NCBI GenBank assembly: GCA_037143795.1
Contig: JBAWXZ010000002.1
Location: 1-64,000, forward strand
Direction: 5' to 3'
Origin: Firm-13 sp037143795
GTDB taxonomy: Bacteria; Bacillota; Clostridia; Saccharofermentanales; Saccharofermentanaceae
Length of the DNA: 64,000 nt
The notes beneath the pieces were generated by a model, which was not told where the DNA came from, did not search any database, and was given only the letters and a program-made list of their open reading frames with translations. The translations under genes and the position numbers were made by a program. Numbering within the stretch: position 1 is the first letter of the stretch; each line of letters starts with the position of its first letter. Of this stretch, positions 25,126 through 34,425 are shown piece after piece.

Positions 25126-25581
25126 TTACTTCTCCCAAAGCGGGGTGATACCAATTGCCGTTGATTTGGAACGGTCAAAGATGTGAACCATCAGGGGACT
25201 GCCGTCTTCCTCGGACATTTTAAGATCGAGCTCGCGCAGCTCAGCCTCGAACGAGTCATACATTTCCAGATATTTTCGGGCTTTTTTGGCTGGCAGAAGC
25301 CGGCAGATGATTTGCGTGCCGGTAATGAACTCCACCTTAGCGACTGCATCTGCATCAAATCGCTCATACAGCCGTCCCGCGCTCATCGTACCCCGGATAA
25401 CGGACCGCGGGCTGTTCGCGACATAGCCTACGTTTCCGATATAGGGCAGGTGGGCAACAATGGCTTCTGCATCATACGGATTTTCCGGTTCCTTCTTCAG
25501 GTAGATGATCTGACCTTCCTCAAAAGGGATAAAACCGTAGGCTTGTGAAAAACCGGTAATAGTAAGATGAGCCTTTGTCAT
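25126..25581 (-). CDS. Stand-alone HIRAN-domain protein
   Basis: A 151-residue protein. The first 100 residues fit a HIRAN domain: TITGFSQAYG, then LKKEPENPYDAEAIVAHL, then IGNVGYVANS, a small beta-barrel that binds DNA ends or ssDNA in SWI2/SNF2 helicases such as HLTF. Bacterial stand-alone versions are found near DNA-processing genes and in other contexts. Here the neighbours give no clue. The start at 25581 has AGGAGGT at good spacing; longer starts lack it. Confidence 0.75.
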   Translation of the reverse strand: MTKAHLTITGFSQAYGFIPFEEGQIIYLKKEPENPYDAEAIVAHLPYIGNVGYVANSPRSVIRGTMSAGRLYERFDADAVAKVEFITGTQIICRLLPAKKARKYLEMYDSFEAELRELDLKMSEEDGSPLMVHIFDRSKSTAIGITPLWEK

Positions 25582-26001
25582 AATCAGCACCTCCTTTGCA
25601 ATGAATATAGGTTGCCTATAAGATATCAAAAAGAAGAAAGAATGTACATCCCAAAGAAAAAACGGTTTGTTAACGAATCAAGGTATTTTTGGCGGAAAGG
25701 AAAATTTTTTACGAAGAATGCTATTGAAGTACTCACGGATTTACTTAAAATAGAAGATAGACGGTATATATATTTACCGACGATTTTTTAATCGGAATAT
25801 AACTTAATTTGTTTAAGAAGAATAATATCAAAAATATTTTTTTAATATGTATATATATTCGAATAACCTCTATACAAAATATTGCAATTGAGGCACAATG
25901 ATTTGTAGTTTGTCAAGAAATTTTATGAACAGAATTCATGGAGGAGGAAGGAGCACCCGGGATTATTTTCAGACGAAACGATCAAGAAACAATTAGTATA
26001 A
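25582..26001. other. AT-rich intergenic region upstream of the propeller-SBP operon
   Basis: There is no well supported gene. A 49-codon frame at 25642-25791 (starting MYIPKKKR) has only a weak purine-rich site in front and no recognisable domain. The stretch 25790-25900 is very AT-rich. The regulated promoter at 26002-26056 follows. Confidence 0.5.
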
Positions 26002-26056
26002 GTGACTATATTGTCACAGTGAAAGTCACTGAAAAGTCACTTGTCTTTTCTAAAAT
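26002..26056 (+). promoter_or_regulatory. Operator-promoter of the propeller-SBP operon, same four-half-site code as 11168-11222
   Basis: GTGAC (26002), 6 nt, GTCAC (26013), 7 nt, GTCAC (26025), 6 nt, GTCAC (26036-26040), 10 nt, then TAAAAT (26051-26056) as -10. Orientation, order and all spacings equal those in front of the ABC pair at 11.1 kb, while the bases between half-sites differ. No good -35 hexamer exists, so activation by a bound regulator is likely. Confidence 0.75.
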
Positions 26057-26141
26057 ATAGATAACCGGTACTATGAACAAAAACAAATTATCTTTGGCCA
26101 TATATAGAGAAAGCGATTGTGAATGAGAAAGAGGTATTGAT

Positions 26142-28691
26142 ATGGAGCATTTTAAAAAAACTTCCGATACACAGACAACGCATAGACGCAGGAGACTCCT
26201 TTTACAGGGAACCAGTATAGGCCTTTGTCTGGCGATGGGACTTTCCATGGCCGGATGCGGTAATAAAAATAAAAACCCGGTTAAAACAGTTGCAGCCGAC
26301 GTCGTTTATTTCTCTGCGGCGAATCTTGATTATTATAAAGCGGCAGAGAATGAGCAGAGCAATCTGGTTTCCGTCACTAACTGCAAAGATAAAATTGCCA
26401 TGCTGATCAGTGTTTATACATATGATGATAGACAGCCGATTTTATACAAGGATGGGGTTGGAACGGTAGCTATGGCTGCCTCCAATAAAGATGAAACAGC
26501 CATGGCCGTATCGAATACGGCTGAAACAGCTGCCGCGACTACCTCGGAAACAACCGCAGCGGATACAGCTGCGGACTCATCGCAGCCTGCTGCAGATAAC
26601 ACAGATACCACGGCAACAGATGAGACAATGGTTATTACAGACGAGACACAGGATCCGAACGCATATGTCACACCAACAGCCAAATATATTGTTCTTTTCT
26701 ATGATAACCAGGGAAAACTGATCTCGCAGGCGGATCTTAGCAGCTCTTTTGATGCAAATACTTCCGTAATGAATATGGCCAGCGATAAAGACGGCAATCT
26801 GGTTATCCTGGCACAGTCCTTTGATCAGGTCACATATGAATCCACATTCTTGCTTTTCTCTTTTGATACAGAGGGAAAATCGATCGGGGAGCCTAAAACC
26901 CTTGCGTTTGAAGCAAATGACTACCCCAACCAGATGGCAATCGATAAAGCAGGAAACATGTATTTTACCGGGTACGGGGAGCAGGGCGCAACAATTACCG
27001 TTCTCGACAGTAAAGGGAATTCCCTTTATAAAATTTCAGGCGGAACAGAAAACTTAAACGGTACCATGTATCAGATCGGCGACAAAATGTATGTCGACGG
27101 ATATGAGGCCAATGATAAAGAATATAAATACTTGTTCTATCCGCTTGACAGCGCCGCCAAAAAGCTAGGTGAACCGATTGATATGACCAGTCTCGCCGGT
27201 ATGGGGGGCGCAGGATTCTATGTCGGCACTGACGGCCTCTATTACAGCGACAGTATCGGTGTATTTCAGATCAATATGGAAACCAAAGAGAAAACAGCTG
27301 TTTTACTTTGGAAAGATACCGATATTGAGAGCAATATGAATGGCAACCAAAAAGTTATTATACTTTCTTCCGACAAAATCATGCTCGTTAGTACTACATA
27401 CAGTAATATAAGCATGGAGACGAAGGTGTCGCTGCTCACCCGTGAAGATAAGAACCCCAATGCAGGCAAAAAGATTATTTCAATTGCCGGTGTGGGTATT
27501 ACATATGATTCCAATGTCCTTTCAGCAGTATACAAGTTCAATACGACGAACACAGAATATCGAGTGGAACTTCATGATTATATGGCGGACCAGACAGTGA
27601 ACTCGGAAGCGGACTACGCCAAAATTATCAATACAATGAACATGGAAATCCTCTCCGGAGACGGACCAGACATCATTTACGGAAGCAACCAGTCCTTCTC
27701 AAACTATGAAGCAAAGGGACTTCTTGTTGATCTTTATACCCTGATGGAAAAAGACACTTCATTCAAAAAGGCAGATTATATCCCGAGTGTTTTCAAGCTC
27801 TGTGAGTCCGACGGACATTTGTATCAGATCGGGACGAGTTTTATGATACAGGGATTCGCCGGAGCGAAATCCGTTATCGGAGACCGTAAAGGCTGGACGG
27901 TTGATGAGTTCAATGAAATGGTTAATTCGCTTCCGGCCGGCATGGCCCCCCTTGCCAACCAGACGCAGTCAACTCTTCTGACATCGTCGCTGTCTGCCTC
28001 GATGGATGCATTTGTGGACAATACCAAGGGTGAAGTTACCTTTGATACCCCTGAATTCTATCAGCTGCTGGATTACGCAAAAACATATGGCACTGATGAT
28101 GACAACAAGGACGGCGAATATGTTGATGAGCAGACAATGATGCAGAATGGCGAGCTGGCCATGACATCCGCATATATTTCCGACCCGTCCTCCTATGCCC
28201 AGTATGTCACCATGGTCGGAGGACCCGTGTCCATAACCGGTTTCCCGTCATCGGATAAGAGAGGCCCTATGTGCTATATGAGCACAATGCTTGCCATATC
28301 TGCCGATTCCGGAAGCAAACAGTCTGCGTGGGATTTTGTGAAATCTTTCCTGAGCGAGGAATCGCAGAATAAAGTCGCGGATAATTATCAGATTCCGGTT
28401 TTGACATCTGCATTTGAAGCACAGATCACAAAGGCAATGAATCCCGATCAGAACGGCGGCGGGAATATAGTATATGACAAGATGGGCCAGATGGTGCCGA
28501 TGACGGAAGAAACGGCTCAGGCTTACAGGGACCTGGTCAACAGCCTTGACACCCTTGCCAGTTACGATCAGGAAATTGTCGGTATTGTTATGGAGGAAGT
28601 GCCTGTATATTTCAACGGACAGAAGTCGGATAAGGATGTTGCAAAAATCATTCAGGACCGTGTTCAGACACTCGTTAACGAAAGACAATAA
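26142..28691 (+). CDS. Lipoprotein with N-terminal propeller fused to an extracellular solute-binding domain
   Basis: An 849-residue lipoprotein (lipobox MAGC, C39). An Ala/Thr/Asp-rich spacer near 110-165 interrupts a propeller-like region (about 50-430) that is paralogous to the lipoprotein at 23793. From about residue 440 to the end it is a family-1 solute-binding protein: YKFNTTNTEYRVEL, GPDIIYGSNQSF and a conserved WDFVKSFLSEESQ segment. SBPs normally lack such a propeller. It feeds the two permeases directly downstream. The ligand is unknown; the family mostly binds sugars, but the fusion and the following HlyD/MacB genes make a plain sugar importer doubtful. AAAGAGG precedes the ATG. 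Confidence 0.85.
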   Translation: MEHFKKTSDTQTTHRRRRLLLQGTSIGLCLAMGLSMAGCGNKNKNPVKTVAADVVYFSAANLDYYKAAENEQSNLVSVTNCKDKIAMLISVYTYDDRQPILYKDGVGTVAMAASNKDETAMAVSNTAETAAATTSETTAADTAADSSQPAADNTDTTATDETMVITDETQDPNAYVTPTAKYIVLFYDNQGKLISQADLSSSFDANTSVMNMASDKDGNLVILAQSFDQVTYESTFLLFSFDTEGKSIGEPKTLAFEANDYPNQMAIDKAGNMYFTGYGEQGATITVLDSKGNSLYKISGGTENLNGTMYQIGDKMYVDGYEANDKEYKYLFYPLDSAAKKLGEPIDMTSLAGMGGAGFYVGTDGLYYSDSIGVFQINMETKEKTAVLLWKDTDIESNMNGNQKVIILSSDKIMLVSTTYSNISMETKVSLLTREDKNPNAGKKIISIAGVGITYDSNVLSAVYKFNTTNTEYRVELHDYMADQTVNSEADYAKIINTMNMEILSGDGPDIIYGSNQSFSNYEAKGLLVDLYTLMEKDTSFKKADYIPSVFKLCESDGHLYQIGTSFMIQGFAGAKSVIGDRKGWTVDEFNEMVNSLPAGMAPLANQTQSTLLTSSLSASMDAFVDNTKGEVTFDTPEFYQLLDYAKTYGTDDDNKDGEYVDEQTMMQNGELAMTSAYISDPSSYAQYVTMVGGPVSITGFPSSDKRGPMCYMSTMLAISADSGSKQSAWDFVKSFLSEESQNKVADNYQIPVLTSAFEAQITKAMNPDQNGGGNIVYDKMGQMVPMTEETAQAYRDLVNSLDTLASYDQEIVGIVMEEVPVYFNGQKSDKDVAKIIQDRVQTLVNERQ

Positions 28692-28711
28692 TTGATTGTG
28701 GGGCATGTTAC

Positions 28712-29635
28712 ATGACAAAACCGGAAGACAGGGCTTTGAATGTGCAGCGGCTGCGCAAACAAGGGGCAAGAAAGAGAAAGAGAAGGGATTGGCTCGTACA
28801 TACAGCCTATCTTACTCCCAGTTTAGCGGGAGTTATGCTCTTCTTCTTTCTGCCGCTCCTTGTGATTGTCTATAATTCTTCACTTAAGAGCGTTTCCAAC
28901 AGTACGTTTGTCGGGCTTGATAACTACACGAATGTTCTGGGCAATCAGGCGTTCGTCCTGGCAATGAAGAATACATTTCTGTTTTCGGCTTTGGCTGTGC
29001 CTCTTGCCGTTCTGCTGTCCCTTCTGCTGGCGCTTCTGCTCAATACAAAGATCCCCGGAAGAAGCTGGTTCCGCAGTGTTTTCCTGAATCCGATGATGGT
29101 TCCCGTTGCTTCGGTTGTGTTGATATGGCAGGTCTTTTTCAGCTTCAACGGTACGCTTAATTCCTTTTTGGGCGGATTCGGGCTGGAAAAGATTGACTGG
29201 ATGAAATCAGATTGGAGCCGTCTTGTAATTCTCCTTTTGTTTTTATGGAAAAATCTGGGATATAACATGGTTCTTTTCCTGAGTGCGCTTAACTACGTTC
29301 CTGAGGAATTACTTGACTCGGCTAAAATTGACGGGGCAGGAAGCATCAAGAGATTCTTCCATGTCAGCATGGTTTACCTGTATCCGACAATTTTCTTTGT
29401 CGGTATCATGTCGCTTATCAACTCATTCAAAATTTTCCGGGAGGTATACCTGCTGACGGGTGCACATCCGGTTAATGCGCTCTACCTCCTGCAGCATTTT
29501 ATGAATAATGCGTTTGCTAAGCTGGAATATCAGAAACTGTCTTCTGCGGCTATTATCATGTGCCTTGGTATGATTGCCATTGTAGGTGTGCTTTTTATTG
29601 CCGAGAACAGACTTGGAAGGGACGTGGAGGAGTAG
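28712..29635 (+). CDS. MalF-type ABC importer permease
   Basis: A 307-residue permease with six TM helices. The EAA loop reads EELLDSAKIDGAGSIKRFFHVSMVYLYP, which contacts the ATPase. It is the first of two partners for the binding protein encoded 20 bp upstream. No ATPase gene exists in this operon; in many Firmicutes such permeases use a shared MsmX-type ATPase encoded elsewhere. The N terminus has a strongly basic stretch (about 10-25) before the first TM. Confidence 0.92.
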   Translation: MTKPEDRALNVQRLRKQGARKRKRRDWLVHTAYLTPSLAGVMLFFFLPLLVIVYNSSLKSVSNSTFVGLDNYTNVLGNQAFVLAMKNTFLFSALAVPLAVLLSLLLALLLNTKIPGRSWFRSVFLNPMMVPVASVVLIWQVFFSFNGTLNSFLGGFGLEKIDWMKSDWSRLVILLLFLWKNLGYNMVLFLSALNYVPEELLDSAKIDGAGSIKRFFHVSMVYLYPTIFFVGIMSLINSFKIFREVYLLTGAHPVNALYLLQHFMNNAFAKLEYQKLSSAAIIMCLGMIAIVGVLFIAENRLGRDVEE

Positions 29636-29636
29636 T

Positions 29637-30767
29637 ATGCATAAAGCGAATGCCCATATATTCCCGGACCCTTCCGATGAAAAATCGACCTGCGGCCCTG
29701 TTATTTCCGATGATTCCTCAGAGAACGGGGATACGGTCACCGGAACGTCATATGAAGATTTTACCGGACCGGCCCTGCCGGCGGAAGATGAACCCGTCAT
29801 CCCCGAAGAGGCAGCAGAGACTCCTCCGTACTCCGCGCCGGAGCGCATCCGTATGAATCCGTTCAGTACGATGACGCGGTCAAGGATTACGTATAATATT
29901 TCAATGACGATATTTTTTATTATTGCAAGTATCGTTGCTGTTTTTTCGCTGATGCCGATCGTACTTACGATTCTGAACTCGTTTATGTCGACCAAAGAAA
30001 TCGTCACAAATTACAGTGCGGTTTTCAGCAGCCTTTCGAGCAATGTATCGGACACCAAAACATATCTGTCCACCGAAGCGCACCTGAAACTGATTCCGGA
30101 TATGGCAAGCCTCGAACAATATGCGACGGTTCTTTTCAAGAGTCCGACTTATCTGATTAAATTCTGGAATTCCGTTGCCCTTGTCGTACCGATTGTTGTA
30201 TTCCAGATGGCGGTCGGATCTTTTGCTGCCTACAGTTTTGCCCGTTACCGCAGAAAGAGAAGGGAAGTCCTCTTCTTTTCATACATTATCCTGATGCTTA
30301 TGCCCTTTCAGGTTACACTGGTTCCCAATTATCTTATAGCTCAGCAGCTTGGCATCCTGAATACCCCGCAGGCTATTATTCTGCCGGGCATTTTCTCGAC
30401 TTTCAGTGTATTTCTCCTGAGCAAATACATGCGGCAGATCCCGTCATCGTATATTGAAGCTGCAAAGCTTGACGGCGCCGGCGAATGGCACATATTTACC
30501 GCGATCTGCATGCCGATGTGCAAAAGCGCACTGTATGCGATGGGTATCCTTTTGTTTATTGATTACTGGAATATGGTTGAACAGCCGCTTGTTCTCCTTA
30601 CAGATCCGGATAAACAGCCGCTGTCCGTATTCCTCGCTGAGATCAACAGCGGTGAAGTTGGAATTGCTTTTGCCGCATCATTCATCTTTATGATTCCGCC
30701 GCTGCTGATTTTCCTCAACGGGGAGCAGTATTTGATAGAGGGAATATCAAGGTCGGGAATTAAATAG
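29637..30767 (+). CDS. MalG-type ABC importer permease with acidic N-terminal extension
   Basis: A 376-residue permease with six TM helices and EAA loop IEAAKLDGAGEWHIFTAICMP. The ATG lies one base after the stop of the MalF-type gene, with GGAGGAG in front. Relative to MalG it has about 70 extra N-terminal residues, rich in D, E, P and S and predicted cytoplasmic and disordered. There is also a longer first periplasmic loop of about 50 residues (about 115-165). Both additions are unusual and might bind a regulator or partner. It forms the transmembrane channel with the preceding protein. Confidence 0.9.
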   Translation: MHKANAHIFPDPSDEKSTCGPVISDDSSENGDTVTGTSYEDFTGPALPAEDEPVIPEEAAETPPYSAPERIRMNPFSTMTRSRITYNISMTIFFIIASIVAVFSLMPIVLTILNSFMSTKEIVTNYSAVFSSLSSNVSDTKTYLSTEAHLKLIPDMASLEQYATVLFKSPTYLIKFWNSVALVVPIVVFQMAVGSFAAYSFARYRRKRREVLFFSYIILMLMPFQVTLVPNYLIAQQLGILNTPQAIILPGIFSTFSVFLLSKYMRQIPSSYIEAAKLDGAGEWHIFTAICMPMCKSALYAMGILLFIDYWNMVEQPLVLLTDPDKQPLSVFLAEINSGEVGIAFAASFIFMIPPLLIFLNGEQYLIEGISRSGIK

Positions 30768-30857
30768 CCCGAGGCAAAAAGAAACGCAATGACCCGGGGA
30801 ACGGTTGGGCACCGTAAAGAAAGCAGAGTGATATCTGCCGCAGCCAGGAGGATTATT

Positions 30858-32570
30858 ATGAAAGAGATCAAAGCATTTCCAAACAGAAAATGGGTTATCA
30901 AGGCGGGCATCGCGTTTCTCGTAGTTATGGGGATCCTGACATTTTTCTCGAACACGATAATGAATTATTCGCTTCCGAAGGTTACGGTTGTATATTCATC
31001 CGGCGGATCCATGACAACGGCGATCAAAGGTACCGGAACGATAGAGGCGATTACGCAGGCAAAAGTGACTGCACAGGGTGCCCGTAAAATCGACCTGGTC
31101 AATTTTGGTGTTAATGAGGATGTAAAGGAAGGGGATATCATCGCCACGTATGCCCCTGCCACCGATGAGGAAAAAGCGGAACTTAAAACAGCGCAGGATA
31201 CGCTTGATGCTTTGCTGAAGCAGAAAAAAACGGACGATCTTCAAGCCCCTGTATATGATTACAGCATGGATGAGCGTTCGATTTCGGATGCGCAGGAGAC
31301 ACTTGACAAGGCCAATGCCACGCTTGCCTCCGCGCAGGGAAAAGATGCAGCCGTTGCTTCTGCACAGGCTGATATCACCGCGGCGCAGAATAAGATTGAT
31401 GCGTTGAATGAAGAAATAAGTACGCTGAATCTGACAAGGGATATAAAAGTACAGGCGGTTAAGGATGCAGAAAGCGCACAAACCACTTCCAATTCAGCAT
31501 TGTTAGAAGCAAAGGCATCTCTCTCGACGGCCCAGACAGCGCTTGCGTTAGACCCCGGCAATCCCGATTTGCAGAAAGCTGTGAATGATGCACAGCTCGT
31601 AGTGGATCAGGCACAGGCCGCTGTGGATCAGGCACCCGCCGCGCTCGCGCAGGCAAATAAAGATCTTGCCGCGGTTGATCAGCAGATTAAAGACAAAAGC
31701 GCTTCCCTCAAAACAGCCACAGCCTCACTATCAACAGCTAACGACAAGCTTGCTGCCGCCCAGGCACTGCCGTCAGTTACAGATGCAGCGGAATCGGTCA
31801 AGATGGCGAAGCGTTCGGTCGACGATTTGAAGAAAGCCCTTTCCGACAAGAAAAAAGCGGACGGAATACAGCAGCAGATTGCTGCAATGTCGGATGAAGA
31901 TAAAGCGAAAGCACTTAAGGATGCACAGAAAAAAGTGGATGATCTTACTGCACTGTCTGAGCAGACAACCATAACGGCACCCAAAACAGGCAGGATTTCT
32001 TCAGTAGTTACAAGCGGGACGGAAACGGCAAAAGGCGATATCCTGGTCACGATTGACGTTGTTGAAGATGGGTTCAAAGTGCCTGTTTCGTTTACAACCG
32101 ATCAGGTCAGCCAGATGCAAATCGGTATGAGCGCACGTATTGACGGCTGGGGCGGCTCGAATGAAGACGCCGTTGTAGTTTCAATAAAGCCGGACAGTAC
32201 AGACCCGCGCAACAAAAAGACAGTAATCTTCAAGCTCAATGACCCGAATAATAATTACTGGTTTTCTACCGGTACAAGTATTACGCTTTCCCTCAATAAC
32301 AGAAGCAAGGATTATCAGTGCATTGTTCCTTTAAGTGCCATTCACGAGGAATCCGGCGAAACATTTGTGTACTCCATTAAGACAAAAAGCAGTCCTTTGG
32401 GCGAACGTTATATTGCCGTCAAGGTTCCGGTTACCATTCTGGCAAAAGACGATACGAATGCGGCAATTGATCCGTCAGCCCTGGGTCAATACGGTTCTTC
32501 CGTCATAACGGAAACAAATGACAAATCATTCAAATCCGGAGATCAGGTCCGCCTGGCCGAGGGACTATAG
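30858..32570 (+). CDS. HlyD/MacA-type membrane-fusion (adaptor) protein
   Basis: A 570-residue protein with one N-terminal TM (about 13-33). A first lipoyl half (GTIEAITQAKVTAQGARKI) is followed by a long Ala/Lys/Asp-rich coiled coil (about 100-370), a second lipoyl half (TITAPKTGRISSVV) and beta-barrel domains to the end. Such adaptors normally serve exporters (MacAB, YknXYZ). Here the neighbours are importer-type permeases and a MacB periplasmic-domain protein. The start at 30858 has AGGAGG; the upstream frame to 30789 is unsupported. Confidence 0.9.
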   Translation: MKEIKAFPNRKWVIKAGIAFLVVMGILTFFSNTIMNYSLPKVTVVYSSGGSMTTAIKGTGTIEAITQAKVTAQGARKIDLVNFGVNEDVKEGDIIATYAPATDEEKAELKTAQDTLDALLKQKKTDDLQAPVYDYSMDERSISDAQETLDKANATLASAQGKDAAVASAQADITAAQNKIDALNEEISTLNLTRDIKVQAVKDAESAQTTSNSALLEAKASLSTAQTALALDPGNPDLQKAVNDAQLVVDQAQAAVDQAPAALAQANKDLAAVDQQIKDKSASLKTATASLSTANDKLAAAQALPSVTDAAESVKMAKRSVDDLKKALSDKKKADGIQQQIAAMSDEDKAKALKDAQKKVDDLTALSEQTTITAPKTGRISSVVTSGTETAKGDILVTIDVVEDGFKVPVSFTTDQVSQMQIGMSARIDGWGGSNEDAVVVSIKPDSTDPRNKKTVIFKLNDPNNNYWFSTGTSITLSLNNRSKDYQCIVPLSAIHEESGETFVYSIKTKSSPLGERYIAVKVPVTILAKDDTNAAIDPSALGQYGSSVITETNDKSFKSGDQVRLAEGL

Positions 32571-32581
32571 GAGGCTGCATA

Positions 32582-33835
32582 GTGGAGATCAGCAAAGACA
32601 AAATAAGGGCATTCTTCAGGAAAGGCCGCGATAACCTGAGCCGCCGTACCCAAAGGACACTCACCGCACTGCCGTATGTTCTGCTCGCTGTCGGAATCGG
32701 CCTGGGCATTTTTTCCGGAATCCGTATTTATCAGATCAGGGATTCGCAGAAATCACAGATTGCAGCAGAGCTCTGGTCAGGGGATTCAGGCAAAAAATAT
32801 CGGCAGATTACATGTTTTGCAGTCGGACAGGTCCAGACAGGCGGCAGTCCGGAGCTTTATCTGTCTCCTGCCGTCAGCCTGAATACACTGGATATTGCGG
32901 CTATACATGCCAATCTTAATAAAATTGTCCTTGCAGCCTCCGGTCAGAAGGAAAGCACCAATAAAAGCAACACTACTTTTTCCAAAAGTAAAGACGCGCG
33001 GCTATGGATCGATGCTTATTCTGCCGAAGCGACATGTACGGTTGTTCACGCGGCGACGGATATTAAGCCGGAGGTAAGTGCTGAGGTGACCCTGACAGGT
33101 GTAGGCGGAGATTATTATCTCTTTCATCCGCTGACACTCATCGGCGGTGCCTTCCTTTCGAAAGATACACTCGATTCCAAGAAAATTGTTCTTGACAAGG
33201 AACTGGCTTTCAAACTTTTCGGTTCATATGATGCCGTAGGGTCGGAAGTTTCCATTAATCAACGCAAATACACAGTTATCGGCGTTGTGCAGCACGGGGA
33301 TACAAAGATCGATAAAAGCACATCCGGCGATCTGGTACATGCTTATGTTCTTTTCGATGAACTCAGCTTTCTGTCGGCCGCCGTAAATCCGGGCAGTATT
33401 TCGATGAACGGAGATGTATCGGCCGGCGGGATGAAAACAGATGCTGCAGCTGCTTCCGACGCAAATCCTGCAGACCCTTCGACATTGGCCGTATTATGTT
33501 ACGAAGTGGTTTTGCCCGATAAAATCGACGGGATTGCCATGCAGAATTTCAGGAGTTCCATGGAAACGGCAGGCAAAGTTAATAAGAATTTCCTTTTTGT
33601 CGATAACACCAATCGATTCTCTTTGTTAAGACTATATGATACTGTTTTCCCGGTTGGAGAAAACACAGTGATAAGACAGCAGTATAAACTTCCGTTCTGG
33701 GAACTCTCGGCCGGGATGGCAGAATCCGTCTCGGTATTCTGGTGGGTTGCCGGTATGACGGGGCTTGCGGCAGGACTTATATCCGGGCTGGCGATATATG
33801 CCGGCAACCATAAAAGAAAGGGATTAGGGTTATGA
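32582..33835 (+). CDS. MacB periplasmic-core-domain protein lacking the FtsX permease core
   Basis: A 417-residue protein that starts with GTG after AGGAGG. One TM (about 28-50), then an extracytosolic region of about 330 residues whose centre (DKELAFKLFGSYDAVGSEVSI, YTVIGVV) matches the MacB periplasmic core domain, then one C-terminal TM (about 383-405). Normal MacB-type permeases have four TMs; here the catalytic FtsX core is missing. It may be an adaptor or extracytosolic scaffold that works with the HlyD-like protein. It overlaps cobA by 4 bp, so these genes are co-translated. Confidence 0.78.
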   Translation: MEISKDKIRAFFRKGRDNLSRRTQRTLTALPYVLLAVGIGLGIFSGIRIYQIRDSQKSQIAAELWSGDSGKKYRQITCFAVGQVQTGGSPELYLSPAVSLNTLDIAAIHANLNKIVLAASGQKESTNKSNTTFSKSKDARLWIDAYSAEATCTVVHAATDIKPEVSAEVTLTGVGGDYYLFHPLTLIGGAFLSKDTLDSKKIVLDKELAFKLFGSYDAVGSEVSINQRKYTVIGVVQHGDTKIDKSTSGDLVHAYVLFDELSFLSAAVNPGSISMNGDVSAGGMKTDAAAASDANPADPSTLAVLCYEVVLPDKIDGIAMQNFRSSMETAGKVNKNFLFVDNTNRFSLLRLYDTVFPVGENTVIRQQYKLPFWELSAGMAESVSVFWWVAGMTGLAAGLISGLAIYAGNHKRKGLGL

Positions 33836-34413
33836 ACACATCCGGTCTGGTACATCTGTATTACGGAGACGGCAAAGGCAAAACGACAGCGGCTATGGGA
33901 CTTGCCGTGCGTGCCTTTGGCGCCGGTTTTGATGTTCTGGCGGTACAGTTCCTCAAAGACGGCAGTTCATCGGAAATTGCCGTGCTCAGGGACCGGCTGG
34001 GTATACCTGTCCTTGCAGAGCAGATAACATCCCATATGTCCAATAGAATGACCGATGAAGAGAAAGAAAAAACACTCGCATGCCACGGACGGATATGGCA
34101 GAAAGCTATGGATTGGGTTGGAAGATCCCAATCTTCCAACGATATCGGCGAACCTTTTGCTGATATCAGGGAACCTTTCTCCGGGCGGATTCTGATTCTT
34201 GATGAAATATTGGGTGCCATTGAAGCAGGGCTTTTCCCGGAAGAGAAGGTGCTCGCATTTCTCGACCGGCGGCCCCCGGATCTTGAGGTTGTTCTGACGG
34301 GACGCAGCCCGTCCCCTGCGTTGATGGAAAGGGCGGACTACCGCTCACAGATTGTCTGCGCCGGACATCCGTACAACAAGGGAATCGCAGCACGAAAAGG
34401 AATCGAATTCTGA
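33832..34413 (+). CDS. cobA: Corrinoid adenosyltransferase, CobA/BtuR type
   Basis: A 193-residue enzyme with P-loop GDGKGKTT (12-19), LILDEI and an ending like the family (HPYNKGIAARKGIEF, cf. AxxGIEx). It transfers the adenosyl group of ATP to cob(I)alamin and related corrinoids to make adenosylcobamides. An insertion around residues 95-120 is longer than usual. The ATG overlaps the TGA of the MacB-domain gene, and cbiC follows after 12 bp, so corrinoid genes are tied to the transporter operon. Confidence 0.93.
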   Translation: MNTSGLVHLYYGDGKGKTTAAMGLAVRAFGAGFDVLAVQFLKDGSSSEIAVLRDRLGIPVLAEQITSHMSNRMTDEEKEKTLACHGRIWQKAMDWVGRSQSSNDIGEPFADIREPFSGRILILDEILGAIEAGLFPEEKVLAFLDRRPPDLEVVLTGRSPSPALMERADYRSQIVCAGHPYNKGIAARKGIEF

Positions 34414-34425
34414 TGGAGGCATATA

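Noticed and set aside
25642..25791. A 49-codon basic small protein frame
   Set aside because: Only a weak purine-rich site precedes it and no family is recognisable; kept as a note in the gap entry.
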